Part shown: positions 12,513 through 19,147 of the stretch, in pieces | Layout: each line of letters begins with the position of its first letter | Numbering within the stretch: the stretch's first letter is position 1 | Source: a virus | Reading direction: 5' to 3' (one strand) | IMG/VR virus record: IMGVR_UViG_3300018080_003262 | Span: 1 to 26,944 of that record | Length of the DNA stretch: 26,944 nt | Position numbers and translations under genes: made by a program | Notes under the pieces: model-generated | Databases searched by the model: none | What the model was told of the DNA's origin: nothing | What the model saw: only the letters and a program-made list of their open reading frames with translations

Positions 12513-12702
12513 TTAGGGCATTAATATTTTCCAGATCATCTCCTTTCTCATTTTCCTCTGTGTTTTCCATAACTTCCCTGATCTCCTCCAACATCGCGTT
12601 TTCTTCGGACAATTCCACGAACCGCTCATACTGGCTCCAGGCCAGATACATGGTTGGAAGCGCCAGAAGAAACCCCAGAATTTGTGTGGGTGTGATTTTC
12701 AT
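12469..12702 (-). CDS. Small membrane-anchored protein
   Basis: A 77-residue protein with one N-terminal hydrophobic segment (TPTQILGFLLALPTMYLAW), then an acidic helical stretch (ELSEENAMLEEIREVMENTE) and a basic end LKFFGK. It is probably an inner-membrane protein with a coiled-coil domain. Its 3' end doubles as part of a conserved regulatory block. It overlaps the upstream gene by 4 bases. Function unknown. Confidence 0.8.
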   Translation of the reverse strand: MKITPTQILGFLLALPTMYLAWSQYERFVELSEENAMLEEIREVMENTEENEKGDDLENINALITLICKKKLKFFGK

Positions 12703-12929
12703 GCCTTGCCTCCCAGTTTTTCAAATATTGATTGAAGGATCGAAACCCTCTTGCCTTGCTGCCTCATGGCATGAGCCCTGGCTCCGATTCCTATGGCGTG
12801 TTCGCCACCGTCCGCTTCATCTCTAGCCAACTCCCCCGCATTTTCAGCACGGTAACTTAGAATTTTTATCTGCTCCCGCAACAAGGTTTTAAGCGTTGTT
12901 TTTTCCTTTGAAGAAAGTGAAATTTTCAT
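12699..12929 (-). CDS. Hypothetical 76-residue helical protein
   Basis: A basic helical protein (SKEKTTLKTLLREQIKILSY onward) with a central His/Gly section. The pattern of an N-terminal amphipathic helix followed by RAENAGELARDEADGGEH resembles small helical phage proteins, but I cannot assign it. It starts within a junction sequence (GGAGACGGAATAATG) identical to the one at the preceding gene boundary. Confidence 0.78.
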   Translation of the reverse strand: MKISLSSKEKTTLKTLLREQIKILSYRAENAGELARDEADGGEHAIGIGARAHAMRQQGKRVSILQSIFEKLGGKA

Positions 12930-13192
12930 TATTCCGTCTCCTTTTCAGTTATCGTTTTGTTTTTGTAATCGATCACATGGTGCTCCCCAAATTCCTCTTC
13001 CAGTTCCTCTTTTGTCAAAACGATCAGATCATAATCAGTGCTGGGGTTTCCCCGGTAATGTCTGGTCAGGTCGCCATACTTCTTCTCTGCGGCATATTGC
13101 GAATAGTGGACACTGAAAGTCCAGGACTTGCATGGGCGATCAGATGTCACAAACGCATAGTATTTTGTTCTCTTTCCCATTATTCCGTCTCC
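12927..13192 (-). repeat. Duplicated 15-base gene junction
   Basis: The plus-strand 15-mer CATTATTCCGTCTCC occurs at 12927-12941 and 13178-13192, bounding the gene at 12929-13180 on both sides. Each copy holds a ribosome binding site, a TAA stop and an ATG start overlapping by one base. A gene flanked by identical junctions could be gained or lost by recombination between them. Confidence 0.8.
12929..13180 (-). CDS. Hypothetical 83-residue protein
   Basis: The 83-residue product begins MGKRTKYYAFVTSDRPCKSW and appears alpha/beta with a Tyr-rich centre and charged end. The ATG at 13180 overlaps the upstream TAA by one base and has GAGGAGACGG before it; the longer frame to 13267 would lie inside the lipoprotein gene. 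Not recognised. Confidence 0.78.
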   Translation of the reverse strand: MGKRTKYYAFVTSDRPCKSWTFSVHYSQYAAEKKYGDLTRHYRGNPSTDYDLIVLTKEELEEEFGEHHVIDYKNKTITEKETE

Positions 13193-13704
13193 TCGATATA
13201 GATTGCAGGAAGGAGGGTTGACCGGCTGTAGGCCGTGGTTATCCCGTTCCTGGTGTTCATCGTCCATGCGTTTATGAATTGAAATTCGGTGGCGGTCCAG
13301 ATTGTGTTCCTTGCCGACACCTCGTCCAGAAGGCCCTGATCGTAAAGCGATACCGCCTCGGCGCGTGTGAGAAGCCTGAAGCCGTCAGGCGCTTCGGCGA
13401 CCGCGTCCTCCCAGCATTTCCGTTCGGGCCTGTAGATTACCAGCGCGGATTCATCGGCGTAGGCCGTGGTCTGTTCCACCTCCACCTCCACATCCACATC
13501 AACGTCCACTTCGACCCTTGTCACATCTTCCGCGTTTTCATCGACCACCTCGGCGGAGCGCTCTTCGCTGGCCCTGTTTTCTTCGGCCTCTTCAGCCTTT
13601 TCGGCTTCCAGTCTCGCCTTCTCCTTCGCCTCCGCCTCGGCAAGCTGCTCTTCATACCCGCAGCCCCAGATTCCCAGAATGATTGTTAGTAGAATGATCC
13701 TCAT
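13180..13704 (-). CDS. Lipoprotein with Lcl/DUF1566-like C-terminal domain
   Basis: A 174-residue protein. Residues 1-15 form a lipoprotein signal peptide ending GIWGC. Residues ~20-60 are a Glu/Ala/Lys helix, ~66-77 an unusual alternating VDVDVDVEVEVE strand, and ~97-174 match the Lcl (DUF1566, C-type-lectin-like) pattern: CWEDAVAEAPDGFRLLTRAE, then TIWTATEFQFINAWTMNTRN. That fold displays variable ligand-binding surfaces. The protein should be anchored in the host envelope with its lectin-like head exposed. No reverse transcriptase or template repeat is in the window to make it a diversity-generating target. The domain call is by pattern and moderately sure. Confidence 0.75.
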   Translation of the reverse strand: MRIILLTIILGIWGCGYEEQLAEAEAKEKARLEAEKAEEAEENRASEERSAEVVDENAEDVTRVEVDVDVDVEVEVEQTTAYADESALVIYRPERKCWEDAVAEAPDGFRLLTRAEAVSLYDQGLLDEVSARNTIWTATEFQFINAWTMNTRNGITTAYSRSTLLPAIYIEETE

Positions 13705-13898
13705 TTTGACTCCCTCCCCATTTTGAATCGTGATTTGATTCTGTCGAAAATTGTGGGCTCGCGCTCCGGGTAGTTCTCCAGATCGAAAACCAGTTCCATC
13801 TCATCAAAGGTTTCCTGTGCCCTTATCCAGTCCCTGAGTCTTTTGGATTCCGCGTCGCCCTCGTCCGCAAGCTGTTTTATTTTCTTGTAAGCGCCCAT
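13701..13898 (-). CDS. Hypothetical 65-residue protein
   Basis: A charged, helical protein (YKKIKQLADEGDAESKRLRD) with a basic C-terminus. The start is the ATG at 13898 in a TGATG overlap, with GGGGGGAG upstream; a GTG 15 bases earlier is less likely. It overlaps the lipoprotein gene by 4 bases. Function unknown. Confidence 0.75.
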   Translation of the reverse strand: MGAYKKIKQLADEGDAESKRLRDWIRAQETFDEMELVFDLENYPEREPTIFDRIKSRFKMGRESK

Positions 13899-14209
13899 CA
13901 GATCTCCCCCCACTTTTTGACCCGTTTTTCTATTTCGTCGAATTGTCCTTCTGTCATCCGGCTGATGTTTTTCAAAAGAACCGTCGCCTGACTTGCCGTC
14001 TTCATCGACCCGGAATTGTCAAAAAGCCAGTTCAGAAGCTCTGAAGCAGATTGGGCAAGCCCCCACCGCCTCCAAAGAGTCTCACCGCCGGGTCCACCCT
14101 TCAGCCGATACAAGCCGACCATCTCCACCGCGTTTCTAATCATCCTCATTTCAGCCCTGTTTGCCGTTTCGACCAGTTCGACAAATGTTTCAAACTTTTC
14201 GGTGTTCAT
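13898..14209 (-). CDS. Hypothetical 103-residue helical protein
   Basis: A helical protein (EKFETFVELVETANRAEMRM; ATVLLKNISRMTEGQFDEIE) with an Arg/Trp turn (LWRRWGLAQSASELLNWLF). TAATG overlap at its start and TGATG at its end. No family recognised. Confidence 0.78.
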   Translation of the reverse strand: MNTEKFETFVELVETANRAEMRMIRNAVEMVGLYRLKGGPGGETLWRRWGLAQSASELLNWLFDNSGSMKTASQATVLLKNISRMTEGQFDEIEKRVKKWGEI

Positions 14210-14358
14210 TAGAATTCCCCCATTTCAAAATCGTGCCTCGCGTCTTCCTTCTCCTCGTGAAGGCGGGCAAGCTCCTCGACCTCCTCGTCCGTGAGTTCCC
14301 TCATCGTCATCCAGTCCTCGATTCCGATGGCTGCCAGAAGTTTCTTGATGGTTTCCAT
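14209..14358 (-). CDS. Hypothetical 49-residue acidic protein
   Basis: The product begins METIKKLLAAIGIEDWMTMR and is strongly acidic afterward (LTDEEVEELARLHEEKEDAR). I chose the ATG at 14358, which overlaps the upstream TAA and follows GGGAGGCAAG; an alternative at 14406 lies within the upstream gene. Such short acidic proteins can be inhibitors or DNA mimics, but nothing specific supports that. Confidence 0.7.
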   Translation of the reverse strand: METIKKLLAAIGIEDWMTMRELTDEEVEELARLHEEKEDARHDFEMGEF

Positions 14359-14576
14359 TACTTGCCTCCCAGTTGCTCGTTGACCTGTTCCACAGAAACG
14401 AAACACTGTGATTTTCTGCGCTGTGCCATGTAGCCGGGACCCGGAAAGTGAAAACAGCCTTTTGGCTTGCCGTCCACGATTGACACCAGCTTCCAGTTTT
14501 CAAGATCGCCGCGTACGTCTTCCAGCTTGATCGTTTTGCCTATGAATTTTTTATCTGGCTTTGCCTGTCTTCCCAT
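14358..14576 (-). CDS. Hypothetical 72-residue basic protein
   Basis: A 72-residue, probably beta-rich basic protein (KKFIGKTIKLEDVRGDLENW, then GPGYMAQRRKSQCFV). The ATG at 14576 sits 12 bases after the upstream stop with a GGAGGGCACGAAC site. Its C-terminal QLGGK is part of a junction shared with 12705-12718. Unknown function. Confidence 0.78.
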   Translation of the reverse strand: MGRQAKPDKKFIGKTIKLEDVRGDLENWKLVSIVDGKPKGCFHFPGPGYMAQRRKSQCFVSVEQVNEQLGGK

Positions 14577-14588
14577 GTTCGTGCCCTC

Positions 14589-14813
14589 CTACAGTTTTGA
14601 AATCCAATCGCCGTTTTTAATTTCGGCTTCGGTAACCAGCCGCCCATCACAGTTGTTTGTGATGTCCCAGGTGTCGCCCTTTTTGATTCCAAGGGGTGCA
14701 AACGTCTTGTGAAATCTGATTCTCAGTTCGTTGCGGTAGGTGTAGAGAACCGTGGCCTTGAGGTAGCCGGAGCCGGTTGGGCTATACCAAATTGTGTCGT
14801 TTTCTTCGATCAT
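14589..14813 (-). CDS. Hypothetical 74-residue protein, first gene after element A
   Basis: A small beta-rich protein (MIEENDTIWYSPTGSGYLKA; ELRIRFHKTFAPLGIKKGDT), possibly SH3- or OB-like by composition. TTTAGGAGGTCAG lies before the ATG at 14813, and the conserved 62-base element lies 38 bases upstream, so this is probably the first gene of a unit of small genes running down to about 12469. Confidence 0.8.
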   Translation of the reverse strand: MIEENDTIWYSPTGSGYLKATVLYTYRNELRIRFHKTFAPLGIKKGDTWDITNNCDGRLVTEAEIKNGDWISKL

Positions 14814-14851
14814 TAGGCCTGACCTCCTAAAAATGACCTGTGTGTTTGTGC

Positions 14852-14913
14852 TTACATAACCGTCTTCGGCAAGTGTCTGAAAAACTTTAGCTTTATTTTA
14901 TAAATTGCCGTTA
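14852..14913 (-). promoter_or_regulatory. Conserved 62-base promoter-like element, copy A
   Basis: Lies in the non-coding gap 14814-15017. Read on the minus strand it runs from TAACGG to TATGTAA with identical internal spacing to the copies at 12451-12512 and 8446-8507. Conserved anchors are the AT-rich first 20 bases, AAAGCTAAAGTTTTTC, GCCG and ACGGTTATGTAA. TATGTAA may be a -10-like box; no consensus TTGACA is spaced 16-18 bases upstream. Downstream come a CACAAACA segment and the shared AGGAGGTCAG ribosome binding site. The rest of the gap (14914-15017) is AT-rich with nothing else recognised. Confidence 0.65.
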
Positions 14914-15017
14914 ACACTAAAGAATTGGGAAATCGCGGATTGGTGTGTAGTTCCGGTAGGTTCCATGCGGAAAAATCAGAAATTCTTGAAATTTTGAAAC
15001 TTTTTTACAACAAGGCG

Positions 15018-15317
15018 TTATTGCTGGGTTCTTTTTTCGGCCTTCTGGGGCGGTTTTACGGCCCTCACGGCCCCCTCCCCGCCGATGGGGCGTTGTACCA
15101 TTACCTTGATCCCCTTGCCCTCAAGGGCCTGTATCTGGCTGTCAAGCCATGGTGGGTTGGCGGCCACCCTTATGAGGTGGGTGTACATCCTGTGGTCGGC
15201 CTCCACAACCGAAGCCAGCCGGATCATGTTTTCGTTCATTTGCCTGATCTGGACATACTGCCTGAGAGCGACCCCGACCAGAAAGGCCAGGATGGCAAAA
15301 ATGATCACGTTCTTCAT
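15018..15317 (-). CDS. Small membrane protein with charged tail
   Basis: A 99-residue protein starting MKNVIIFAILAFLVGVALRQ: one N-terminal transmembrane segment, then a helical section (IRQMNENMIRLASVVEADHR) and a basic, Gly/Pro/Lys-rich end. The ATG at 15317 overlaps by 4 bases the stop of an even smaller membrane-protein gene. The pair follows the primase gene. Function unknown; single-spanning proteins of this shape can be membrane anchors or envelope-acting factors. Confidence 0.75.
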   Translation of the reverse strand: MKNVIIFAILAFLVGVALRQYVQIRQMNENMIRLASVVEADHRMYTHLIRVAANPPWLDSQIQALEGKGIKVMVQRPIGGEGAVRAVKPPQKAEKRTQQ

Positions 15318-15421
15318 GCCACGCACCAGCCGAATAAAAAGGCCGCCGCAGCGACCGTGCCGAGAATGACCATGTGGAGTGAAACGTAAAAGCGGTACCA
15401 CCGTTTCTCAATCGAATCCAT
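15314..15421 (-). CDS. Tiny 35-residue transmembrane protein
   Basis: The ATG at 15421 opens a 35-residue frame: MDSIEKRWYRFYVSLHMVIL followed by GTVAAAAFLFGWCVA. A basic amphipathic start is followed by one hydrophobic span, a typical small membrane protein. It overlaps the 3' end of the primase gene by 14 bases and the next membrane-protein gene by 4 (ATGA), the same coupling seen throughout the window. It fills what would otherwise be an unusual gap. Confidence 0.65.
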   Translation of the reverse strand: MDSIEKRWYRFYVSLHMVILGTVAAAAFLFGWCVA

Positions 15422-16457
15422 CCGTGAGAAGTTCCTCGAGTTCGCCCATGGCGTAGGATCCAGCGTCTCTTCCATCTGGAAGCTTGATACACCGGACATC
15501 GAAGAAGGACTTGAGCATGGAGATAGCCGCATCGACTGAACACGGTTTCTTGATCTTGCCTTTGTTTCTGCCCTTGACGTAGCGTTTTTCATCTGAATAA
15601 GCATCCTCATCCCATAAGATTACGATATTTCTCGCCTTCGTCTTCGTGAGCCATTCGACCTGTGCGGAGTGCAGTTTTTTTCCGTTTGTAGCTACAGCGT
15701 TGGCTCCTGCCTTGCAGACGTCGACGAACCCTTCACACAATATGATTTCACCGTGATTCTTCGCGGTGTCGTAGTTGTAGAGAACCGAGCGTGCAGAAAC
15801 GCCCTTGGGATTGAGAACCTTCTTGTAAAGGTTGGTTCCATAATGGTCATGCAGGTTCCCGAGAACATCGCGGGCCTGCCAGAAAACAAGACGCTCCTCC
15901 ATGTAGGTTGGAACTATTATCCGGTGCTGCGTGTAGCCCACCTCCGAGAACCCCCAGCCGTTTTCAATGGCGTATTCCAGGGGAATGTCCCGGCCCTCAA
16001 GGTAGCGGTGGAATATTGTGTCCGTGTCCTCCGAATCGGAGAAGAGCCTGAAGCCGTGCGGGAACTCCACCTCGCGCAGCGTTTCAGCTTCATCATCATT
16101 GTCGTATTCGGGATGGTGCAGGGGGAAGTTGAGCATCTCAAGCGATCCCGGCTTGCGGCCTTCAAGAATCCTGATGGCCCTTTCGACATCGCACTTTGAA
16201 AATATCTGGACCAGCCGCTCAAGCGGCCCCGACCAGTCGCAGTTGTAGCAGGTAAACATCCCCACCCTTGGGTTGACCCACAAGCGCCTCTTTGTGTCGC
16301 TCCGCTTCTCCCCGCGAAGGCGGCACATGGGGCAGTTCATTGCATATTCAACATGGTCGTCGGAGTCGTGCTTCAGATAATAGACACCGTTCTCCTTGAG
16401 GTAGTGTCCAAGATCAAAATTCGGAAACTTGCTGTATTCGGGCCTCCCCGCTCCCAT
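15408..16457 (-). CDS. DnaG-type primase (zinc ribbon plus TOPRIM)
   Basis: A 349-residue protein. The N-terminal zinc ribbon has C42-x2-C45 and C70-x2-C73 (NCPMC; FTCYNCDWSG). The central part matches the primase fold (GYTQHRIIVPTYMEERLVFW), and the TOPRIM core has the catalytic Glu in ILCEGFVDV (E242) and the DxD in LWDEDAYSD (D283, D285). It should make RNA primers for phage replication with the DnaB-like helicase encoded just upstream. I chose the ATG at 16457 with TGGAG upstream; a TTG at 16475 also is in frame. Shorter than bacterial DnaG, as usual in phages, with no obvious helicase-binding C-terminal domain. Confidence 0.93.
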   Translation of the reverse strand: MGAGRPEYSKFPNFDLGHYLKENGVYYLKHDSDDHVEYAMNCPMCRLRGEKRSDTKRRLWVNPRVGMFTCYNCDWSGPLERLVQIFSKCDVERAIRILEGRKPGSLEMLNFPLHHPEYDNDDEAETLREVEFPHGFRLFSDSEDTDTIFHRYLEGRDIPLEYAIENGWGFSEVGYTQHRIIVPTYMEERLVFWQARDVLGNLHDHYGTNLYKKVLNPKGVSARSVLYNYDTAKNHGEIILCEGFVDVCKAGANAVATNGKKLHSAQVEWLTKTKARNIVILWDEDAYSDEKRYVKGRNKGKIKKPCSVDAAISMLKSFFDVRCIKLPDGRDAGSYAMGELEELLTDGFD

Positions 16458-16478
16458 TCGATGCTCCAGTACCAATAC

Positions 16479-17849
16479 CTATCGTTTCTTGCCACCCTTG
16501 CGCTTGAGCCATTCCGGTAGTTCGTGATGTAGTTTGTAGCCGTACCTACGAGTATAGAATATCATTCTCGAAAAATCAGTAACAAGTCTTAACGTAAGAT
16601 CGCATTCATTACTGCGGTATAGGTCCGCATGCGCCCTCATGATTCCGGTGCGCTTCTCCCGTGGCGTCTGGTTCAGCGTCATTATGAAGTCCACAATCCT
16701 GACCTTGTCGTAGCTTTCGGCGACCGACCGGGCACGCAGGAGGGTTTCCTTTTCAGGGTCGTCCTTTGGACGGGTGGACTGTGAAGCCGTCCATGTTGCG
16801 TGCTTCTGCATGTAGGAAAGCCGCTTCAGGTCGCGGAACACCTCCCGCTGGTCATGGCGGGGATCTCCAACCGCCTCGCGTGGCTTCAGAAGGTCCGCAT
16901 AGTCGACCACAAGCATGTCCAGCTTCCTGCCCTTCCTTTTCAGTTCTGTCACCTTCCCTTCAAGGTCGGCTGTGGAATATTCCCAGTGCTGGTTGAACGG
17001 GATCATGTGAAGACGGTTCATGTAGCGCTTGCCGAGCATGTCCAGTCTTCTCTCCTCTTCGGCTGTGAGCTTTCCGGTCATTATCCTCTTGGCCGGAATA
17101 CCGGAGAGGCGTGACTGGTATCTGATTACCGACTGTTCGGTTGAGCCTTCAAGAATAACGTGCCCCACATGGCCCGACAGTGTCGTAAGGCACATGAATC
17201 CCATGTGGGTGAGCGCAGTGGACTTTCCGAGCTTCGGTGGAGCGATGATGCAGCCCATCTCACCCTCCAGCCGGGACAGCCCTCCCAGAAGAATCCGGTC
17301 CAGTGCCGGGATGCCTGTGGGTATCTTGTCGTGTGAAATGGCCCTCTGGGCCATAAACTGCTGCCTGAAGGCCTCAAAGTCCTCAATGGCCAGTATCTGG
17401 TCGTCGTGGAATGAGACGCCATGAAGGGCGTTTATCTTCTCCAGAACGTAGGTGTAGGCATCGTCCACCTCGCCCGCATTGTAGAGTGTCTGCCCGTGCT
17501 GGAAGAGCTCTGCGAATGCCGTCCGCTTGGCAAAGTCCGTAAGCTGCTCCTTCAGGAAGTCCATGCTTCCCGGCGAGAGGGCGTATATCTTTTTGGCGAA
17601 GGACTTGAAGAGCCGCCTCTTGTGCTTCTCCTCCAGCTTCAGCGCGTCCTCTATTTCCACGTATTCAGGGACCATCCCCTCGCGCCTGTACTTCTCCTCT
17701 ATCTGGTTGAAAAGCCACTTGTGGGTGTCCGAATGAAGATACTCGGCCTCGACATATCTTACACACCTGTCTGCGAATGAGACGTCACGCAGCATCAGCG
17801 CAAGCATCGATTCCTGGAAGCTGGGTCCGAATGAAAAGGGTACACTCAT
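16479..17849 (-). CDS. DnaB-like replicative helicase
   Basis: A 456-residue protein. Residues ~10-135 fit the helical N-terminal domain (SFQESMLALMLRDVSFADRC; EAEYLHSDTHKWLF). The RecA-like domain has Walker A APPKLGKST (203-211), Walker B LDMLVVDYADLL with D316, and the downstream SQSTRP, DFIMTLNQ segments of DnaB-type enzymes. As a hexamer it should unwind DNA at the fork together with the primase. The end is very basic (WLKRKGGKKR). I chose the ATG at 17849, in an ATGA overlap and with GAAGGAGAAG upstream. An alternative start at 17876 lies within the upstream gene. Confidence 0.93.
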   Translation of the reverse strand: MSVPFSFGPSFQESMLALMLRDVSFADRCVRYVEAEYLHSDTHKWLFNQIEEKYRREGMVPEYVEIEDALKLEEKHKRRLFKSFAKKIYALSPGSMDFLKEQLTDFAKRTAFAELFQHGQTLYNAGEVDDAYTYVLEKINALHGVSFHDDQILAIEDFEAFRQQFMAQRAISHDKIPTGIPALDRILLGGLSRLEGEMGCIIAPPKLGKSTALTHMGFMCLTTLSGHVGHVILEGSTEQSVIRYQSRLSGIPAKRIMTGKLTAEEERRLDMLGKRYMNRLHMIPFNQHWEYSTADLEGKVTELKRKGRKLDMLVVDYADLLKPREAVGDPRHDQREVFRDLKRLSYMQKHATWTASQSTRPKDDPEKETLLRARSVAESYDKVRIVDFIMTLNQTPREKRTGIMRAHADLYRSNECDLTLRLVTDFSRMIFYTRRYGYKLHHELPEWLKRKGGKKR

Positions 17850-18037
17850 TTCTTCTCCTTCAGCTTGCTCCGCCATCGCTGGTAATATGTATCTGTGCTG
17901 TTGATCTTGATAACACCCTCGGTCCCGTATGGATGCCTGACAAAATACTTGTCTTTACCAACATGAAGAATTTGGATTATATCCTTTGGATTGCCTACAA
18001 GATGAATCAGTTGCCCCGCCTTGAATCTTGGTTTCAT
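17846..18037 (-). CDS. Hypothetical 63-residue basic protein
   Basis: Begins MKPRFKAGQLIHLVGNPKDI and looks like a small beta-barrel (SH3/KOW-like: 'fkaGqlIhlvGnp..iiqIlhvgkdkYfV'), ending in a basic tail. The ATG at 18037 overlaps the upstream stop (ATGA). The ribosome binding site is the GGGAGGAG that also encodes the WEE of the upstream protein's C-terminus. Possibly nucleic-acid binding, by resemblance only. Confidence 0.75.
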   Translation of the reverse strand: MKPRFKAGQLIHLVGNPKDIIQILHVGKDKYFVRHPYGTEGVIKINSTDTYYQRWRSKLKEKK

Positions 18038-18456
18038 AACTTTGAAAACTCCTCCCACATTTCGTTTTTCATCTGCTCTACCCTGTTTCGCATTGCATTC
18101 CTGTGGTCCGCCATCTCCGACTTCGCCCATGCCATCATATTCCTGCGTTCCTTAAGGATCATATTGTCGATTTCAGTCTTGATGACGAGAAACGCCTCGT
18201 TCACATGCTGGCGCATCTTCTTCCTCGGCCACTCGGGAATCTTCCCTTCAAGGACATTGAGCCGGTCCTCCACCTCAGAGAAGGCCCGACCGAATACAGA
18301 ATAGCTTGTAAAAGTGTGATCAGCAGCATCAACAACTTCGTCCATATACACAGATGTGCATTCTGATCCCTTCACCGCAAGCTGATGCGGCTCAAGCGGC
18401 TTTGCACTCAGGTCCAGTGTCACGCTGCCATCGGATTTCAAATCATCCAGACTCAT
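18034..18456 (-). CDS. Hypothetical 140-residue helical protein ending WEEFSKL
   Basis: A long helical protein: residues ~60-140 are rich in charged and Met residues (EVEDRLNVLEGKIPEWPRKK; RNMMAWAKSEMADHRNAMRN), likely coiled coil. The N-terminus is beta-like (SDGSVTLDLSAKPLEPHQ). The last residues MWEEFSKL match the ends of the next two upstream proteins. The ATG at 18456 overlaps the upstream stop by 4 bases. Function unknown. Confidence 0.78.
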   Translation of the reverse strand: MSLDDLKSDGSVTLDLSAKPLEPHQLAVKGSECTSVYMDEVVDAADHTFTSYSVFGRAFSEVEDRLNVLEGKIPEWPRKKMRQHVNEAFLVIKTEIDNMILKERRNMMAWAKSEMADHRNAMRNRVEQMKNEMWEEFSKL

Positions 18457-18771
18457 CGCTTCGAAAACTCCTCCCACATGTCATCCTTCTCCGTGGTAAA
18501 CCTGTCAAATCTGGACCTGCCGTAGTCGTCGCGGATGAAGTGTCCCGTGACCTTCTTCATTACAGCACCCTCGTCGCATTCGCACCCGTCTGGAAGGCCA
18601 GGGCCCTCAAGCACAAAGACCACATCCTTCGGTCTCCAGGTTTCGTGCTTTGAATAAACATGCGTTACCCGAACGCCGTCCGGCAGCTTCATGAAGTCCG
18701 CCAGAAGATCAAGAGCCACATCCATGCGGACAGCCTTCTGCCTGCTTACGTTTTCGAGAACTCCTCCCACA
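18045..18771 (-). repeat. Three near-identical gene junctions encoding WEEFSK
   Basis: Around 18045-18060, 18463-18479 and 18753-18771 the DNA repeats a core of ACTCCTCCCACA (plus strand), extended to about 17 bases in pairs. Each copy encodes the C-terminal (M/L)WEEFSK of one protein and supplies the GGGAGGAG ribosome binding site of the next. Only these segments are repeated, not the DNA between. Confidence 0.8.
18453..18725 (-). CDS. Hypothetical 90-residue protein ending WEEFSKR
   Basis: Starts MDVALDLLADFMKLPDGVRV; mixed alpha/beta with two nearby cysteines (LPDGCECDEG) and a basic C-terminal part. The start at 18725 is the first ATG after the upstream stop, with AGAAGG 8 bases before it. 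The in-frame GTG at 18770 would place the start on the upstream gene's WEEFSK codons, which I consider less likely. The C-terminus DDMWEEFSKR repeats the motif of its neighbours. Not recognised. Confidence 0.72.
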   Translation of the reverse strand: MDVALDLLADFMKLPDGVRVTHVYSKHETWRPKDVVFVLEGPGLPDGCECDEGAVMKKVTGHFIRDDYGRSRFDRFTTEKDDMWEEFSKR

Positions 18772-19147
18772 ACTCCTCCTTCTCCTTCGTTATGCGGTCA
18801 GCGCGGATCTGTTTTCGAATCTGCTCCTGCTCCTTCTGGTATTCCGGGTCTTTCAGATAAGACCTCTCCTTCCGCTTCCTGTACGATTCCTCACCCTTCC
18901 TCGCCATTCGGTCGGACAGGGTTGTATCGGCGTTTACGGCTATGCTGGTATTGTTTTCATAAAGGGCCACCGCTGCCCCCTTGGGTATTGTCTCACCGGC
19001 CACAAGCTTTATGGTTCTGGTCTTTGAGCGCCAGGTGCGGACAATGCTGTGGTTCAGGCGAACCTCCACATTCTCCCTTTCAAGGGCTCCCTTCACAGCG
19101 ATCCCAATGGGCTGATCCCGCCCGACTGGAAGTTCCATGTCACCCAT
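18746..19147 (-). CDS. Hypothetical 133-residue protein ending WEEFSKT
   Basis: Starts MGDMELPVGRDQPIGIAVKG. The N-terminal ~80 residues look beta-rich (TIKLVAGETIPKGAAVALYE reads like a small barrel seen in phage decoration or capsid-associated proteins), and the C-terminal ~50 are a highly charged helix (YRKRKERSYLKDPEYQKEQE) ending LWEEFSKT. The ATG at 19147 has GAGGAGCAGTGGC upstream and overlaps the preceding gene by 8 bases. A second ATG three codons later is possible. Function not assigned. Confidence 0.78.
   Translation of the reverse strand: MGDMELPVGRDQPIGIAVKGALERENVEVRLNHSIVRTWRSKTRTIKLVAGETIPKGAAVALYENNTSIAVNADTTLSDRMARKGEESYRKRKERSYLKDPEYQKEQEQIRKQIRADRITKEKEELWEEFSKT

Larger units (their letters stand above)
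12705..14374 (-). repeat. Duplicated 14-base gene junction (two distant copies)
   Basis: The plus-strand 14-mer CTTGCCTCCCAGTT is at 12705-12718 and 14361-14374. Each copy encodes the C-terminal (K/Q)LGGK of one gene and carries the ribosome binding site of the next. Only these two short segments are repeated, not the DNA between them. The flanking proteins are otherwise unrelated. Confidence 0.7.

Noticed and set aside
13180-13704. Diversity-generating retroelement target
   Set aside because: The lectin-like domain is the usual target type, but no reverse transcriptase, template repeat or adenine-biased variable stretch is visible.
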